Part shown: in pieces, positions 44,282 through 52,391 of the stretch | Layout of the letters: every line of letters begins with the position of its first letter | Numbering within the stretch: position 1 is the first letter of the stretch | Assembly (NCBI RefSeq): GCF_900107975.1 | Contig: NZ_FNVF01000001.1 | Location: 62,001-126,000, forward strand | Source: Paenibacillus sp. UNC499MF | Lineage (GTDB): Bacteria > Bacillota > Bacilli > Paenibacillales > NBRC-103111 | Length of the DNA stretch: 64,000 nucleotides | Reading direction: 5' to 3' | Notes under the pieces: generated by a model | What the model saw: the letters and a program-made list of their open reading frames with translations, nothing else | Told to the model about the DNA's origin: nothing | Databases searched by the model: none | Position numbers and translations under genes: made by a program

Positions 44282-45298
44282 ATGAAAACCGTTCAAGAAC
44301 TGGAAGCAAAACTGGCGCAGCCGTCGGAGGCGCTTATCGAAGATATCGCGAAACTGGACGGGGATATTATGCTCCTCGGTATCGGAGGGAAGATGGGACC
44401 GAGCCTGGCGAGACTGGCGATGAATGCCATTAAAGAAGCGGGAGTGGACAAAAAAGTATTCGGAGCTTCCCGGTTCTCCTCCGGCGGCTTGCGTGAAGAA
44501 CTTGAAGCGGACGGGGTCAAAACGTTTGCGGCGGACCTTCTTGACGACGAACAGCTCCGGGGACTTCCGGACGTGAAAAATATCATTTACATGGCGGGAA
44601 ACAAGTTCGGAACGACAGGCAACGAGCATTTTACGTGGGCAATGAATTCGTATTTGCCTGGGCGCGTAGCCGAAAAGTACCGGGATTCGAGATTCGTCGT
44701 GTTTTCTACGGGGAACGTTTATCCGATCACTCCGGTTCACCAGGGGGGAGCGACGGAGAACACACCGCCCGCATCCGTCGGGGAATACGGTCAGTCCAGT
44801 CTGGGACGCGAGCGGGTGTTCACGTACTTTTCGCACAAATATAACATTCCGATGGCGATCTACCGGCTGAATTATGCCATTGATATGCGCTACGGGGTGC
44901 TGCTGGAAATCGCCAAATCCGTTAAAGCGGGCAAGCCGGTCGACATTACGATGGGGCACGCGAACGTGATCTGGCAGGGAGACGCGAACGAAATCGCCAT
45001 CCGCTGCCTCCATCATTGCAGTACACCTCCTGCGGTATTTAACGTCACGGGGCCGGAGACGCTTTCGCTGCGCTGGGTCGCAAACGAATTCGGCAGCAGG
45101 CTCGGGGTCGAGCCGATTTTTGAAGGAAGCGAATCGGATACGGCGCTGCTGAGCAATTCATCCAAGGCGAGCCGAACGTTCGGCTACCCGAAAGTGTCTG
45201 TTCTGCAAATGATCGACTGGATCGCGGAGTGGGTTGAGGCGGACGGCCATACGTGGAACAAACCGACCCATTTTCAGGAGAGAGAGGGGAAATTCTGA
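44282..45298 (+). CDS. NAD-dependent epimerase/dehydratase family protein, unassigned
   Basis: This 338-residue extended SDR protein has a slightly altered Rossmann motif, MLLGIGGKMGPSLARLA, and the family segment VVFSTGNVYP. The catalytic tyrosine is in GEYGQSSLGRERV, but the usual lysine four residues later (YxxxK) is replaced by Ser, so canonical SDR chemistry is doubtful. I chose ATG 44282, preceded by AGGGGAGAC. The stop is two bases from the start of a DapA-like gene, a strong sign of joint function, probably in sugar-acid or amino-acid catabolism. I do not recognise a characterised pathway. Confidence 0.8.
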   Translation: MKTVQELEAKLAQPSEALIEDIAKLDGDIMLLGIGGKMGPSLARLAMNAIKEAGVDKKVFGASRFSSGGLREELEADGVKTFAADLLDDEQLRGLPDVKNIIYMAGNKFGTTGNEHFTWAMNSYLPGRVAEKYRDSRFVVFSTGNVYPITPVHQGGATENTPPASVGEYGQSSLGRERVFTYFSHKYNIPMAIYRLNYAIDMRYGVLLEIAKSVKAGKPVDITMGHANVIWQGDANEIAIRCLHHCSTPPAVFNVTGPETLSLRWVANEFGSRLGVEPIFEGSESDTALLSNSSKASRTFGYPKVSVLQMIDWIAEWVEADGHTWNKPTHFQEREGKF

Positions 45299-45300
45299 TC

Positions 45301-46371
45301 ATGGCAGCCCGTAAAAATTTAAGTCCAGAGATGCTGGCCGCGCTGCATGACGGCGTGGCGATTCCCGCCCATCCTCTCGCGCTCGACGAGAACAGGCAGT
45401 TCGATGAAAAGCATCAGCGGGCGCTGACCCGCTATTATATCGCATCGGGAGCGGGCGGAATCGCCGTCGGCGTCCATTCCACCCAATTCGAGATCCGCGA
45501 CGAGGAGGTCGGCCTGTTGGAGCCGGTTCTGCGCCTTGCGGCCGAGGAGGTGGAGAAAGCGGAGCTCCGGCGACCTTTTTTCAAAATCGCGGGAATCTGC
45601 GGCCCCACGGAGCAGGCGGTTCGGGAGGCGGAGCTTGCCGTAAAGCTCGGCTATGATATCGGATTGCTGAGCATGGGCGGCTTGACCGGGTACGACGAAG
45701 CGCAAATTCTGGAGCGGACCCGCGCTGTCGCCGAGCTTATTCCGGTATTCGGTTTTTACCTTCAGCCGTCGGTCGGCGGGCGGATTTTCAGCTTCGATTT
45801 CTGGAGGCGGTTCGTGGATATTCCGGGCGTTGTGGCGATCAAAATGGCTCCGTTCAACCGCTACCAGACGATTGACGTCGTACGGGCGGTCTGCTGCTCG
45901 GAACGCCGAGACGAAATCGCGCTGTATACGGGCAACGACGACAACATCGTCGCGGACCTGCTGACGACTTTCCGCTTTCAGGTGGACGGACAGCCGGTGG
46001 AGAAAAAAATCGTCGGCGGTTTGCTGGGGCACTGGGCCGTCTGGACGCATAAAGCGGTAGAGCTGCTGGAAGCGGTCAAAAAAGTGCGGGACAACCGGGA
46101 TATTCCGGCGGAGTGGCTGACGCGGAACCTGGAGGTGACGGACGCGAATGCGGCGTTTTTCGATCCCGCCCATCATTTCGAGGGCTGTATTCCGGGCATC
46201 CACGAGGTGCTGCGGAGACAGGGGCTTTTGCGGGGACGCTGGTGTCTAAATCCGAGCGAAGAGCTCTCTCGGGGACAAATGGAGGAAATCGACCGCGTTT
46301 ACCGGGATTATCCTCATTTGAACGACGATGCGTTCGTGAAGGCGCACCTCAGTGAGTGGCTCGCGGATTAA
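45301..46371 (+). CDS. DapA-like (dihydrodipicolinate synthase/NAL superfamily) protein, unassigned
   Basis: This 356-residue protein is longer than typical DapA (about 290). It has the class I aldolase fold features: an N-terminal segment AIPAHPLALDENRQFDEKHQ, GAGGIAVGVHSTQF in place of the usual GTTGE motif, YLQPSVGGRIFSFDFWR, and the expected Schiff-base lysine in VVAIKMAPFN. An extra C-terminal region of about 60 residues is rich in charged residues. It is translationally coupled to the epimerase-like gene. True DapA function is unlikely; a keto-acid aldolase or dehydratase role is more plausible. Confidence 0.8.
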   Translation: MAARKNLSPEMLAALHDGVAIPAHPLALDENRQFDEKHQRALTRYYIASGAGGIAVGVHSTQFEIRDEEVGLLEPVLRLAAEEVEKAELRRPFFKIAGICGPTEQAVREAELAVKLGYDIGLLSMGGLTGYDEAQILERTRAVAELIPVFGFYLQPSVGGRIFSFDFWRRFVDIPGVVAIKMAPFNRYQTIDVVRAVCCSERRDEIALYTGNDDNIVADLLTTFRFQVDGQPVEKKIVGGLLGHWAVWTHKAVELLEAVKKVRDNRDIPAEWLTRNLEVTDANAAFFDPAHHFEGCIPGIHEVLRRQGLLRGRWCLNPSEELSRGQMEEIDRVYRDYPHLNDDAFVKAHLSEWLAD

Positions 46372-46959
46372 GTGGAGCGAGAGGCGGATGCCGGCGGCCG
46401 AGCGGGCCGGTCGGCAGAAACCGCAAAAACACAATGCGGCTTTCCCCATGTATATAAAAGCATGGATAGGCACATGTCTATAAGCGGGTGAACGTGATCC
46501 GGACTTCCGTAGGCCTCCGGACGGTTGCCCGGCCGCGTCCTTGCTTTACTCCGCCGTTCTTCCCGCCGCATCCGCAATTTCTTCCGCATTCTTCCGCCGT
46601 GTACCCGCAGCTCCGTCATACATGTGGTTGACCACCGTCATGTGACGCCGAGCACCGCGCACCGCGCACTGGGAGCTTCGCATGGTGCGGAAAGGGATTC
46701 TCAGTAAGCTATCAATCAGGTAATCATCCGTAACATCCCCTCCCCAAGCGGTTCAGTCATCCCGTTCGGTCGCCAGCTATACCCGGGTTTAAAAAATGTG
46801 CGGCCCGATGCAGGATCCGGCAGTTGAATAGAGACGAGAATCGCAATAGAATAGGAATTAGGTGCTGGTCAATTAATTTTCCGGATCAGCCCGGCCGAGC
46901 GGAAAGGCGTGTAAACGCTACCGCCCTGCTAAAATGATGACGACAGGGAGGAATACCGG
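46372..46959. other. Gene-free region before sdaAB
   Basis: The 588 bases have no supported gene. Near the start are a GC-rich hairpin (about 46390-46416) and CCGCA/TGCGG followed by CTTT, which together may end the epimerase–DapA-like transcript. The last 100 bases should hold the sdaAB promoter; TAAAAT near 46930 is a possible -10. I saw no T-box or riboswitch. Confidence 0.45.
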
Positions 46960-47640
46960 GTGCGGTTTAAGGATGTTTTTTCGATTATCGGTCCTTCGAT
47001 GATCGGCCCATCGAGCTCCCATACGGCCGGAGCCATCCGCCTTGGGCGTGTGGCCAGGCAGCTATTCGGTCAGCAGCCGGAGAAAGCCGAGCTGACTTTT
47101 TACGGGTCTTTTGCCGATACGTACCGCGGCCACGGGACAGACCTGGCGATTGTCGGCGGCCTGCTGGACTATGAGACGGACAACAGCCGGATTCCGGATT
47201 CGCTGGAGGATGCGGAAGCGGCGGGAGTCGAAATCATTTTTCATACGAGCAAAGGTCTGACCGTTCATCCGAATACAGCGAAAATCGTTCTCTATGCCGG
47301 GGGCCAGGAAATGAGCATGGTCGGGGCATCGATAGGCGGGGGTAATATCGAAATACTAGGGATTAACCAATTCGATCTGAAATTTACGGGGGAATTTCCG
47401 ACGCTGGTCGTTTCTCATCATGACCGGCCCGGAATGATCGCCGATATAACCGCCATTTTGCAGAAACACCGTGTAAATATCGGGTATATGGATCTGGACC
47501 GCAAAGGCCGCAACGGTGACGCCATGACGGTGATTGAAGCGGATTCCGTGATTGCGGATGACCTGATCGGGGAGATTTTGCAGCTGAGCGAGGTAGACGG
47601 AGTGAAGATCGTGGATCTGAAGGAAAGAGGGCAATCATGA
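46960..47640 (+). CDS. sdaAB: L-serine dehydratase, beta subunit
   Basis: With the alpha subunit this enzyme deaminates L-serine to pyruvate. The 226 residues begin with FSIIGPSMIGPSSSHTAGA, the hallmark of iron-sulfur serine dehydratase beta domains, and end with an ACT domain (LVVSHHDRPGMIADITAILQ) that may sense serine. The start is GTG 46960 after AGGGAGGA. Its stop overlaps the alpha start by ATGA. The pyruvate made could feed the pyruvate dehydrogenase encoded elsewhere in the window. Confidence 0.95.
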   Translation: MRFKDVFSIIGPSMIGPSSSHTAGAIRLGRVARQLFGQQPEKAELTFYGSFADTYRGHGTDLAIVGGLLDYETDNSRIPDSLEDAEAAGVEIIFHTSKGLTVHPNTAKIVLYAGGQEMSMVGASIGGGNIEILGINQFDLKFTGEFPTLVVSHHDRPGMIADITAILQKHRVNIGYMDLDRKGRNGDAMTVIEADSVIADDLIGEILQLSEVDGVKIVDLKERGQS

Positions 47641-48524
47641 GATTTCGGACGCTAAAAGAACTGGCGGAGATTTGCACGGCGGAGAACAAATCGATTTCCG
47701 AGTTTATGCTGGAGGAACAGGCAAAGGAATCCGGCCGCAGCACGAAGCAGGAATTCGGCAAGATGGCCGATTACTACAAGATCATGAAGGAAGCCGTGCA
47801 AAAAGGTCTCACCGAGGACACGACGTCCCGCAGCGGACTGACCGGCATGGACGCCCAGCGCGTCATGAGCTATATGTCCGGCTCCGTTCCGTCCGTGGGC
47901 GAGGAAGCGTGCCGGGCGATGGCCTACGCGCTTGCGGTGTCCGAGGTGAACGCGTCCATGGGCCGCGTAATCGCGACACCGACCGCAGGCTCCTGCGGCA
48001 TCATCCCCGGCGTGTTCGTCAGCGCCCAGCAGCGGTTCGGCTGGGAAGACGAGCACCTGGTGATGGGCCTGTTCAGCGCCGGCGCCATCGGCTACATTAT
48101 CGCGAACAACTCGTTCGTGTCCGGCGCCGAGGGAGGCTGCCAGGCGGAGGTCGGTTCCGCCATCGGAATGGCGGCGGGCGCGATGGTCGAGCTGCGCGGC
48201 GGAACGCCCGCGCAGGCGGTGCACGCCGTCGGCCTGGCGCTGAAAAACACGCTCGGGCTCATCTGCGATCCCGTCGGCGGCCTCGTGGAGATTCCGTGCA
48301 TCGTCCGCAACGGCTTCGGCGCCGTCAATGCGCTGGCCGCCGCGGACATGGCCCTTGCCGGCGTGCGCAGCGCGATTCCGTCCGACGAAGTCATCCAGGT
48401 GATGTACGAGGCCGGATCCGCTATGCCCGAGAAGTACAGGGAAACGGCCAAGGGCGGTTTGGCCCAGACGCCGACCGGCAAGAAAATGATGCAGGAGCTG
48501 AAGCTCAGCCGCAAACGTACTTAG
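47637..48524 (+). CDS. sdaAA: L-serine dehydratase, alpha subunit (iron-sulfur)
   Basis: This 295-residue catalytic subunit carries the [4Fe-4S] ligands in TAGSCGIIPG, GAEGGCQAEVG and CDPVGGLVEIPC. It overlaps sdaAB by four bases, so the two are made together. The length and order beta-then-alpha match the two-gene enzyme of Bacilli. No terminator with a good T-run follows directly; the next 490 bases are non-coding and contain a tandem repeat. Confidence 0.95.
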   Translation: MRFRTLKELAEICTAENKSISEFMLEEQAKESGRSTKQEFGKMADYYKIMKEAVQKGLTEDTTSRSGLTGMDAQRVMSYMSGSVPSVGEEACRAMAYALAVSEVNASMGRVIATPTAGSCGIIPGVFVSAQQRFGWEDEHLVMGLFSAGAIGYIIANNSFVSGAEGGCQAEVGSAIGMAAGAMVELRGGTPAQAVHAVGLALKNTLGLICDPVGGLVEIPCIVRNGFGAVNALAAADMALAGVRSAIPSDEVIQVMYEAGSAMPEKYRETAKGGLAQTPTGKKMMQELKLSRKRT

Positions 48525-49018
48525 TGAGCGCTGAGCGGGGCGTACGTCCTGTTTCAATAAAGGCTCGTCCAGGCATGGAGCCGTCTCTGCCCGCAGGGGA
48601 CGAAAGTAGTACACTTCGCGCATGGAGGATCACTGTCATGCAGGGTCTTACCGCATGGAGGGACACAGACGCGTCCGGACTGCCGGGCGTGTCTTTTTAT
48701 ATATATGTGCGGAAGCCAAGGGAGACACAGAGCATCCTGGAAGGGATGAGGCCGTGAATGAGCATCGTCCTGTCTTCTCCACCGCGGCGCTGCAAGACGT
48801 TGGTTACCCGCATTGGAACTGTGTGCGATGCGCTGCAAGACGGCGGCTACCCGAACCGGAACTGCGCGCGATGTGCGGCAAGACGGCGGTAGCCCGCACC
48901 GAAACTGCACGCGATGCGCTGCAACGAACAGCAGGCTTGTTTTTAGGCGGAAAAAGGAAATCGACCGTCCGCTGAAGAATTTTGAATACATACAACCAAA
49001 CTGGGAGGCTGAAACGTT
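48525..49018. other. Gene-free region between sdaAA and the DraG-like gene
   Basis: Open frames in this stretch are repetitive and lack ribosome sites, so I call none. It holds the 43-bp tandem repeat listed separately. The last bases provide GGGAGG before the next gene's ATG. Confidence 0.55.
48787..48930. repeat. Tandem repeat, 43-bp unit, about 3.4 copies
   Basis: Units begin at 48787, 48830, 48873 and 48916, an exact 43-base period. The core is GCGCTGCAAGACGGCGGCTA in the middle of the array, with CCCG…GAACTG…GCGAT following. Copies differ at several sites. There are no unique spacers between copies. It differs in sequence and period from the 39.5-kb array. The period is not a multiple of three, which argues against a coding repeat. 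Confidence 0.85.
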
Positions 49019-49948
49019 ATGGAACTAACCCTGGATCGATTTCACGGCTGTCTGGCCGGTCTCGCCGCGGGCGATGCGCTGGGGACGGCTGTGGAATTCA
49101 GCAGACCGGGGACGTTCGAACCCCTTCGCGATATGGTCGGCGGCGGTGTTTTCGGCCTGCAGCCGGGCCAGTGGACCGACGATACCTCGATGGCGCTGTG
49201 TCTGGCGGAAAGCCTGCTGGCGGCAGGCGGTTTCGATCCCGCCGACCAGATGAGCCGCTACGTGAGGTGGTTCAGAGACGGATACATGAGCAGCACGGGC
49301 TCGTGCTTCGACATCGGAAACGCGACGCGGGAAGCGCTGCTGCTCTTCGAGCGCACGGGCGAGCCTTTCAGCGGCTCGCTCGACCCGTACTCCGCCGGCA
49401 ACGGCTCCATCATGAGGCTGGCTCCCGTGCCGATGTTCTATGCCGCCGATCCGGCGGCTGCCGTCCGCTTCGCGGTGCAGAGCTCCCGCACGACCCACGG
49501 CACGGCGGAGTGCCTGCAGGCGTGCGGGCTGCTCGCCTGCTATCTCCTCGCGGGCCTGCACGGCGGGAGCAAAGCGGAGCTCCTGGAGCCGGGCGCTTAC
49601 CGCGGATGGCTGGAGGCGGCCGGGCTGGAGCTGTCCGGCGGCACCGCCGAGATTCTTGGCGGCTCTTACCGGCGCAAGGAGCCGCCGGAGATCAAGGGCT
49701 CCGGCTATGTCGTCCAGTCGCTGGAAGCCGCTTTGTGGGCTTTCGACAAGTCCTCAAGCTTCGAGGAGGGCGCGCTTCTGGCCGTTAATCTCGGCGACGA
49801 TGCCGATACGACGGGAGCCGTTTACGGGCAGATTGCCGGAGCCTACTACGGCTACGGCGGCATACCGGAATCGTGGCGGGGGAAGCTGGCGATGCGCGGG
49901 AAGATCGAGGAAATCGCGCGTAATCTGCATGGTTTGCTGCGTGCGTAA
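49019..49948 (+). CDS. ADP-ribosylglycohydrolase family protein (DraG-like)
   Basis: This 309-residue, mostly helical enzyme is predicted to remove ADP-ribose from a protein, nucleic acid or small molecule. Metal-binding motifs are intact: GDALGTAVEF near residue 19, WTDDTSMALCLAES near residue 57, and GDDADTTGAVYGQIAGAYYG near residue 260. No ADP-ribosyltransferase gene is visible in the window. The ribosome site is GGGAGG before ATG 49019. A long A/T-flanked hairpin follows. It may act on modifications made elsewhere, or on ADP-ribose-like metabolites. Confidence 0.9.
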   Translation: MELTLDRFHGCLAGLAAGDALGTAVEFSRPGTFEPLRDMVGGGVFGLQPGQWTDDTSMALCLAESLLAAGGFDPADQMSRYVRWFRDGYMSSTGSCFDIGNATREALLLFERTGEPFSGSLDPYSAGNGSIMRLAPVPMFYAADPAAAVRFAVQSSRTTHGTAECLQACGLLACYLLAGLHGGSKAELLEPGAYRGWLEAAGLELSGGTAEILGGSYRRKEPPEIKGSGYVVQSLEAALWAFDKSSSFEEGALLAVNLGDDADTTGAVYGQIAGAYYGYGGIPESWRGKLAMRGKIEEIARNLHGLLRA

Positions 49949-49986
49949 CTTACGGTGCAAGAGCGGTACCGATCGAATTGATAAGT

Positions 49987-50025
49987 AAAAGAAAAAGAAG
50001 CCGAGGGGGCTTCTTTTTCTTTTTC
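49987..50025. terminator. Bidirectional intrinsic terminator after the DraG-like gene
   Basis: A 16-bp stem (AAAAGAAAAAGAAGCC and its complement) with a GAGGG loop and T/A tails can end both this gene and the small minus-strand gene that faces it. Confidence 0.88.
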
Positions 50026-50059
50026 CGGCGGGGTTCCGCTATTGTTTCAATTTAGTTCT

Positions 50060-50248
50060 TTATTTTACTGTATTATTAATATGATCTTCTCTAAATTTCT
50101 TCTTAATTGTGATTATGGATATGACGATACCTATCAAGCTTATGAGGGCAATAAATAAATTTATCCATTTAGTGTAAATAATAAAACCAATAATATTGCC
50201 AAGAAAAATCCCGAAATAAAGAAATAATCTAAAAATTTGAATTTTCAT
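50060..50248 (-). CDS. Small putative membrane protein
   Basis: This 62-residue, AT-rich open frame encodes two hydrophobic helices (LFLYFGIFLGNIIGFIIY and LFIALISLIGIVISIITI) with a basic, charged tail. The start ATG 50248 has AGGG about 11 bases upstream, which is weak. The hydrophobic pattern and the facing terminator favour a real gene. Its base composition is much lower in GC than the neighbours, suggesting later acquisition or relaxed selection. Function is unknown. Confidence 0.45.
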   Translation of the reverse strand: MKIQIFRLFLYFGIFLGNIIGFIIYTKWINLFIALISLIGIVISIITIKKKFREDHINNTVK

Positions 50249-50443
50249 ATATGATATCCCTAATTAATCGTAATTTTTAAATTTTGCCCGTACCAGCACC
50301 GATAACAAGCATAAAGCACCTCTTTATAATAACATTTACTACATTTATTTTATATTGGAAACGTGCAAAATTTTTCCTCTAAAACGAACCGGATTCTGCT
50401 ATACTAAGGGTCTTGAAACTACACGGGAGGCTGTATCTTTTTT

Positions 50444-51130
50444 ATGTGGAATTCGATTGGGATGGTAAGTTTACTCGGTTGTGTCGCTTTGTTTGTATGG
50501 GCCGTTGTCGCCGTTATCCGGAAAAACGGCAAAGCCAAAAAGATTTTTATGGGAGCCGGAGCCTGTTTCGTGCTGATGATCGTGGGCGCGGTAAATGCCG
50601 GACCCGAGAAGCCTTTGAACGTGCCGGTATCGACGCCTGCCGGTGCCAAAGCGCCGTCAGCGGACCAGGCTCCCGTTACCACTCCCGGCCAGGGAACGCA
50701 GCAGGGTGGATCGCTTGCCGATGAAGAACGGGAAGACGATGCCGATGGGGATACTACGGTTATCGTACCGTATAAGACGGCAAAGCCGACCGTGACGCCC
50801 AAACCGACCTTGACACCTAAGCCGACGGCAAAAACATCGCCTGCACCGACCGTATCGCCGACGATTAAACCGGGGGTATCGAACACGCCGAAACCGACGG
50901 CAACAAACACGTCAAAGCCGACGGCGTCGCCAACGGCAAAACCGGGAGCCACGCTATCGCCGAAGCCGGCCGCCTCTCCGTCTTCTAAGCCTGGGTCTTC
51001 CGCATCACCGAAGCCGACGGTAAAGCCGGAAACCGCAACCGCCAAGCCGACTCCGACGCCCGCGGCCAAACCGTCAACACCTTCGCCGCCTTCTACGCCG
51101 AAACCGACTCCCAAGACTTCCAAGGGGTGA
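50444..51130 (+). CDS. Membrane-anchored Pro/Thr/Lys-rich repeat protein
   Basis: This 228-residue protein begins with two hydrophobic helices (MVSLLGCVALFVWAVVAVI and IFMGAGACFVLMIVGAVNA) separated by KNGKAKK, and continues with about 130 residues of repeats such as KPTATNTSKPTASPTAKP. The repeat tail should project outside the cell as a wall-spanning stalk. It is a clear paralogue of the gene at 51748, sharing the same N-terminal module, but it lacks that protein's C-terminal excalibur domain. The start is ATG 50444, with ACGGGAGG further upstream. A terminator follows. Confidence 0.75.
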   Translation: MWNSIGMVSLLGCVALFVWAVVAVIRKNGKAKKIFMGAGACFVLMIVGAVNAGPEKPLNVPVSTPAGAKAPSADQAPVTTPGQGTQQGGSLADEEREDDADGDTTVIVPYKTAKPTVTPKPTLTPKPTAKTSPAPTVSPTIKPGVSNTPKPTATNTSKPTASPTAKPGATLSPKPAASPSSKPGSSASPKPTVKPETATAKPTPTPAAKPSTPSPPSTPKPTPKTSKG

Positions 51131-51181
51131 GGATGGCGCTTTTGGGACATCAGCGGGGGCAAGAGGACTGACTTTTCTATG

Positions 51182-51216
51182 AAACTCTCTCTTTTTATTG
51201 AGGGAGTTTTTAATTT
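51182..51216 (+). terminator. Intrinsic terminator after the Pro/Thr/Lys-rich gene
   Basis: AAACTCTCTC pairs with GAGGGAGTTT (one G-T pair), followed by TTAATTT. Confidence 0.75.
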
Positions 51217-51246
51217 ATTTTCCACAGGAATCCTCGTAAACAATGC

Positions 51247-51598
51247 ATGTCAGAACCCCGGCATATTACGAAATGGTCCTTTGCTTCCGACGACTGGCAT
51301 GCACCGAAAGCGGAAAATGATTTAAGAGTCGGCGGAAAATTTGTCACCAGGATGGAAGCGAAAGATGGAAGCTTTGGATTCGAATTCGGCGGAGAATATC
51401 ATGATATCAGAATAAATGAACACATTTCGTACACGCTCGAAGACGGCAGAAACGTTACGATCACGTTCATTGATCAAAAAAAACAGCGCGAAGGTAATCG
51501 AAGTGTTTGAAGCGGAAGCGGCCAATCCCATCGACATGCAAAAAGCAGGTTGGCAGGCGATTCTTGATAAATTTAAAAAATACAGCAAAATCTTTTAA
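51247..51598 (+). pseudogene. Broken SRPBCC/AHSA1-family gene, N-terminus missing and frameshifted
   Basis: The first frame (51247-51510) reads HITKWSFASDDWHAPKAEND and later RVGGKFVTRMEAKDGSFGFE, typical of the middle of AHSA1-like SRPBCC proteins, but the normal first ~25 residues are absent. At a run of eight A (51477-51484) the frame is lost. Removing one A restores QKNSAKVIEVFEAEAANPID and continues through WQAILDKFKKY to the stop at 51598, the expected family C-terminus. So this is a gene fragment with a homopolymer frameshift, or an assembly error combined with a 5' deletion. A terminator follows the restored stop. Confidence 0.8.
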
Positions 51599-51628
51599 AG
51601 AATTACGGGACAAGTTACCGTTCGATGA

Positions 51629-51659
51629 AGACCCTTCATAATATGGAGGGTCTTTTTTT
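51629..51659 (+). terminator. Intrinsic terminator after the SRPBCC remnant
   Basis: AGACCCTTCAT pairs with ATGGAGGGTCT (one mismatch) around AAT, followed by seven T. Confidence 0.8.
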
Positions 51660-51747
51660 ATTAATACTTTATATTTATTTGATAGGAAAATAGTGGTAAG
51701 GGGCATATAATGGTTCTTATGAACTTTAAGGGGGATATAAAAGATTT

Positions 51748-52347
51748 ATGTGGGATGCACTTAGCGTCATTGGTTTATTGGGTTTTGTCGTTACGTTTGT
51801 ATGGGCAGTCGTCTCGTTGTTCAAAAGAAATGGTAAGGCTAAAAAGTTGTTCACGGGCTCGCTTGCGCTGTTTATCGTTATGATTATCGGGGCAGGAAAT
51901 GCAGGGAGCACGAAGCAGCCTCTTACAGGTCCTCAGTCTACTCCTGCATCGGTAGTAGTGACTCCTACACCTGCAGCGACTGTGGTGCCTACGATTATAC
52001 CAGCTGCTACAGCGACACCGGAACCGACACCAGCAGCTACTGCAACGCCGGAACCGACGGCAACACTGTCACCTACGCCGGAGCCGACACCTGAACCTGT
52101 CAAAGCTACGCCGGTCCCTACACCTGAACCGGTCAAAGCGACACCGAAGCCAACATCGGCCCCGACACCTAAGCCGGCAACACCGAAACCAACTGCAAAG
52201 CCTAAGGCAGAGCCCAAGCAGAGCAGCGTTTACTTTAAAAACTGTTCGGAAGCAAAAGCGGCCGGAGCGGCGCCGATTTATGAGGGAGAGCCGGGTTACA
52301 GCTCGAAATTAGACCGCGATGGCGACGGAGTCGCTTGCGAGAGATAG
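51748..52347 (+). CDS. Membrane-anchored protein with Pro/Thr repeats and excalibur calcium-binding domain
   Basis: The 199 residues comprise two N-terminal helices (GLLGFVVTFVWAVVSLF and LFTGSLALFIVMIIGAGNA) flanking RNGKAKK, a Thr/Pro/Ala/Glu repeat stalk of about 100 residues (ATPEPTPAATATPEPTAT and similar), and a C-terminal excalibur domain: YFKNCSEAKAAGAAPIYEGE ending LDRDGDGVACE. The DxDxDGxxCE loop should bind calcium outside the cell. The paralogue at 50444 shares the first part only. The start is ATG 51748, with AAGGGGGAT upstream. Confidence 0.85.
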   Translation: MWDALSVIGLLGFVVTFVWAVVSLFKRNGKAKKLFTGSLALFIVMIIGAGNAGSTKQPLTGPQSTPASVVVTPTPAATVVPTIIPAATATPEPTPAATATPEPTATLSPTPEPTPEPVKATPVPTPEPVKATPKPTSAPTPKPATPKPTAKPKAEPKQSSVYFKNCSEAKAAGAAPIYEGEPGYSSKLDRDGDGVACER

Positions 52348-52380
52348 AAAAAGGGGTCCTCGATTGAGGGCCCTTTTTTA
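52348..52380. terminator. Bidirectional terminator after the excalibur gene
   Basis: AAGGGGTCCTC pairs with GAGGGCCCTT around GATT, with A on the left and T on the right. It serves this gene and the convergent stalk-domain gene. Confidence 0.8.
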
Positions 52381-52391
52381 CTAACCTTGTT

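Noticed and set aside
46372-46959. Possible T-box or riboswitch before the serine dehydratase genes
   Set aside because: I could not find the conserved T-box sequence or a terminator–antiterminator pair.
48787-48930. Possible CRISPR or coding repeat
   Set aside because: There are no spacers, the period of 43 is not a multiple of three, and open frames lack starts.
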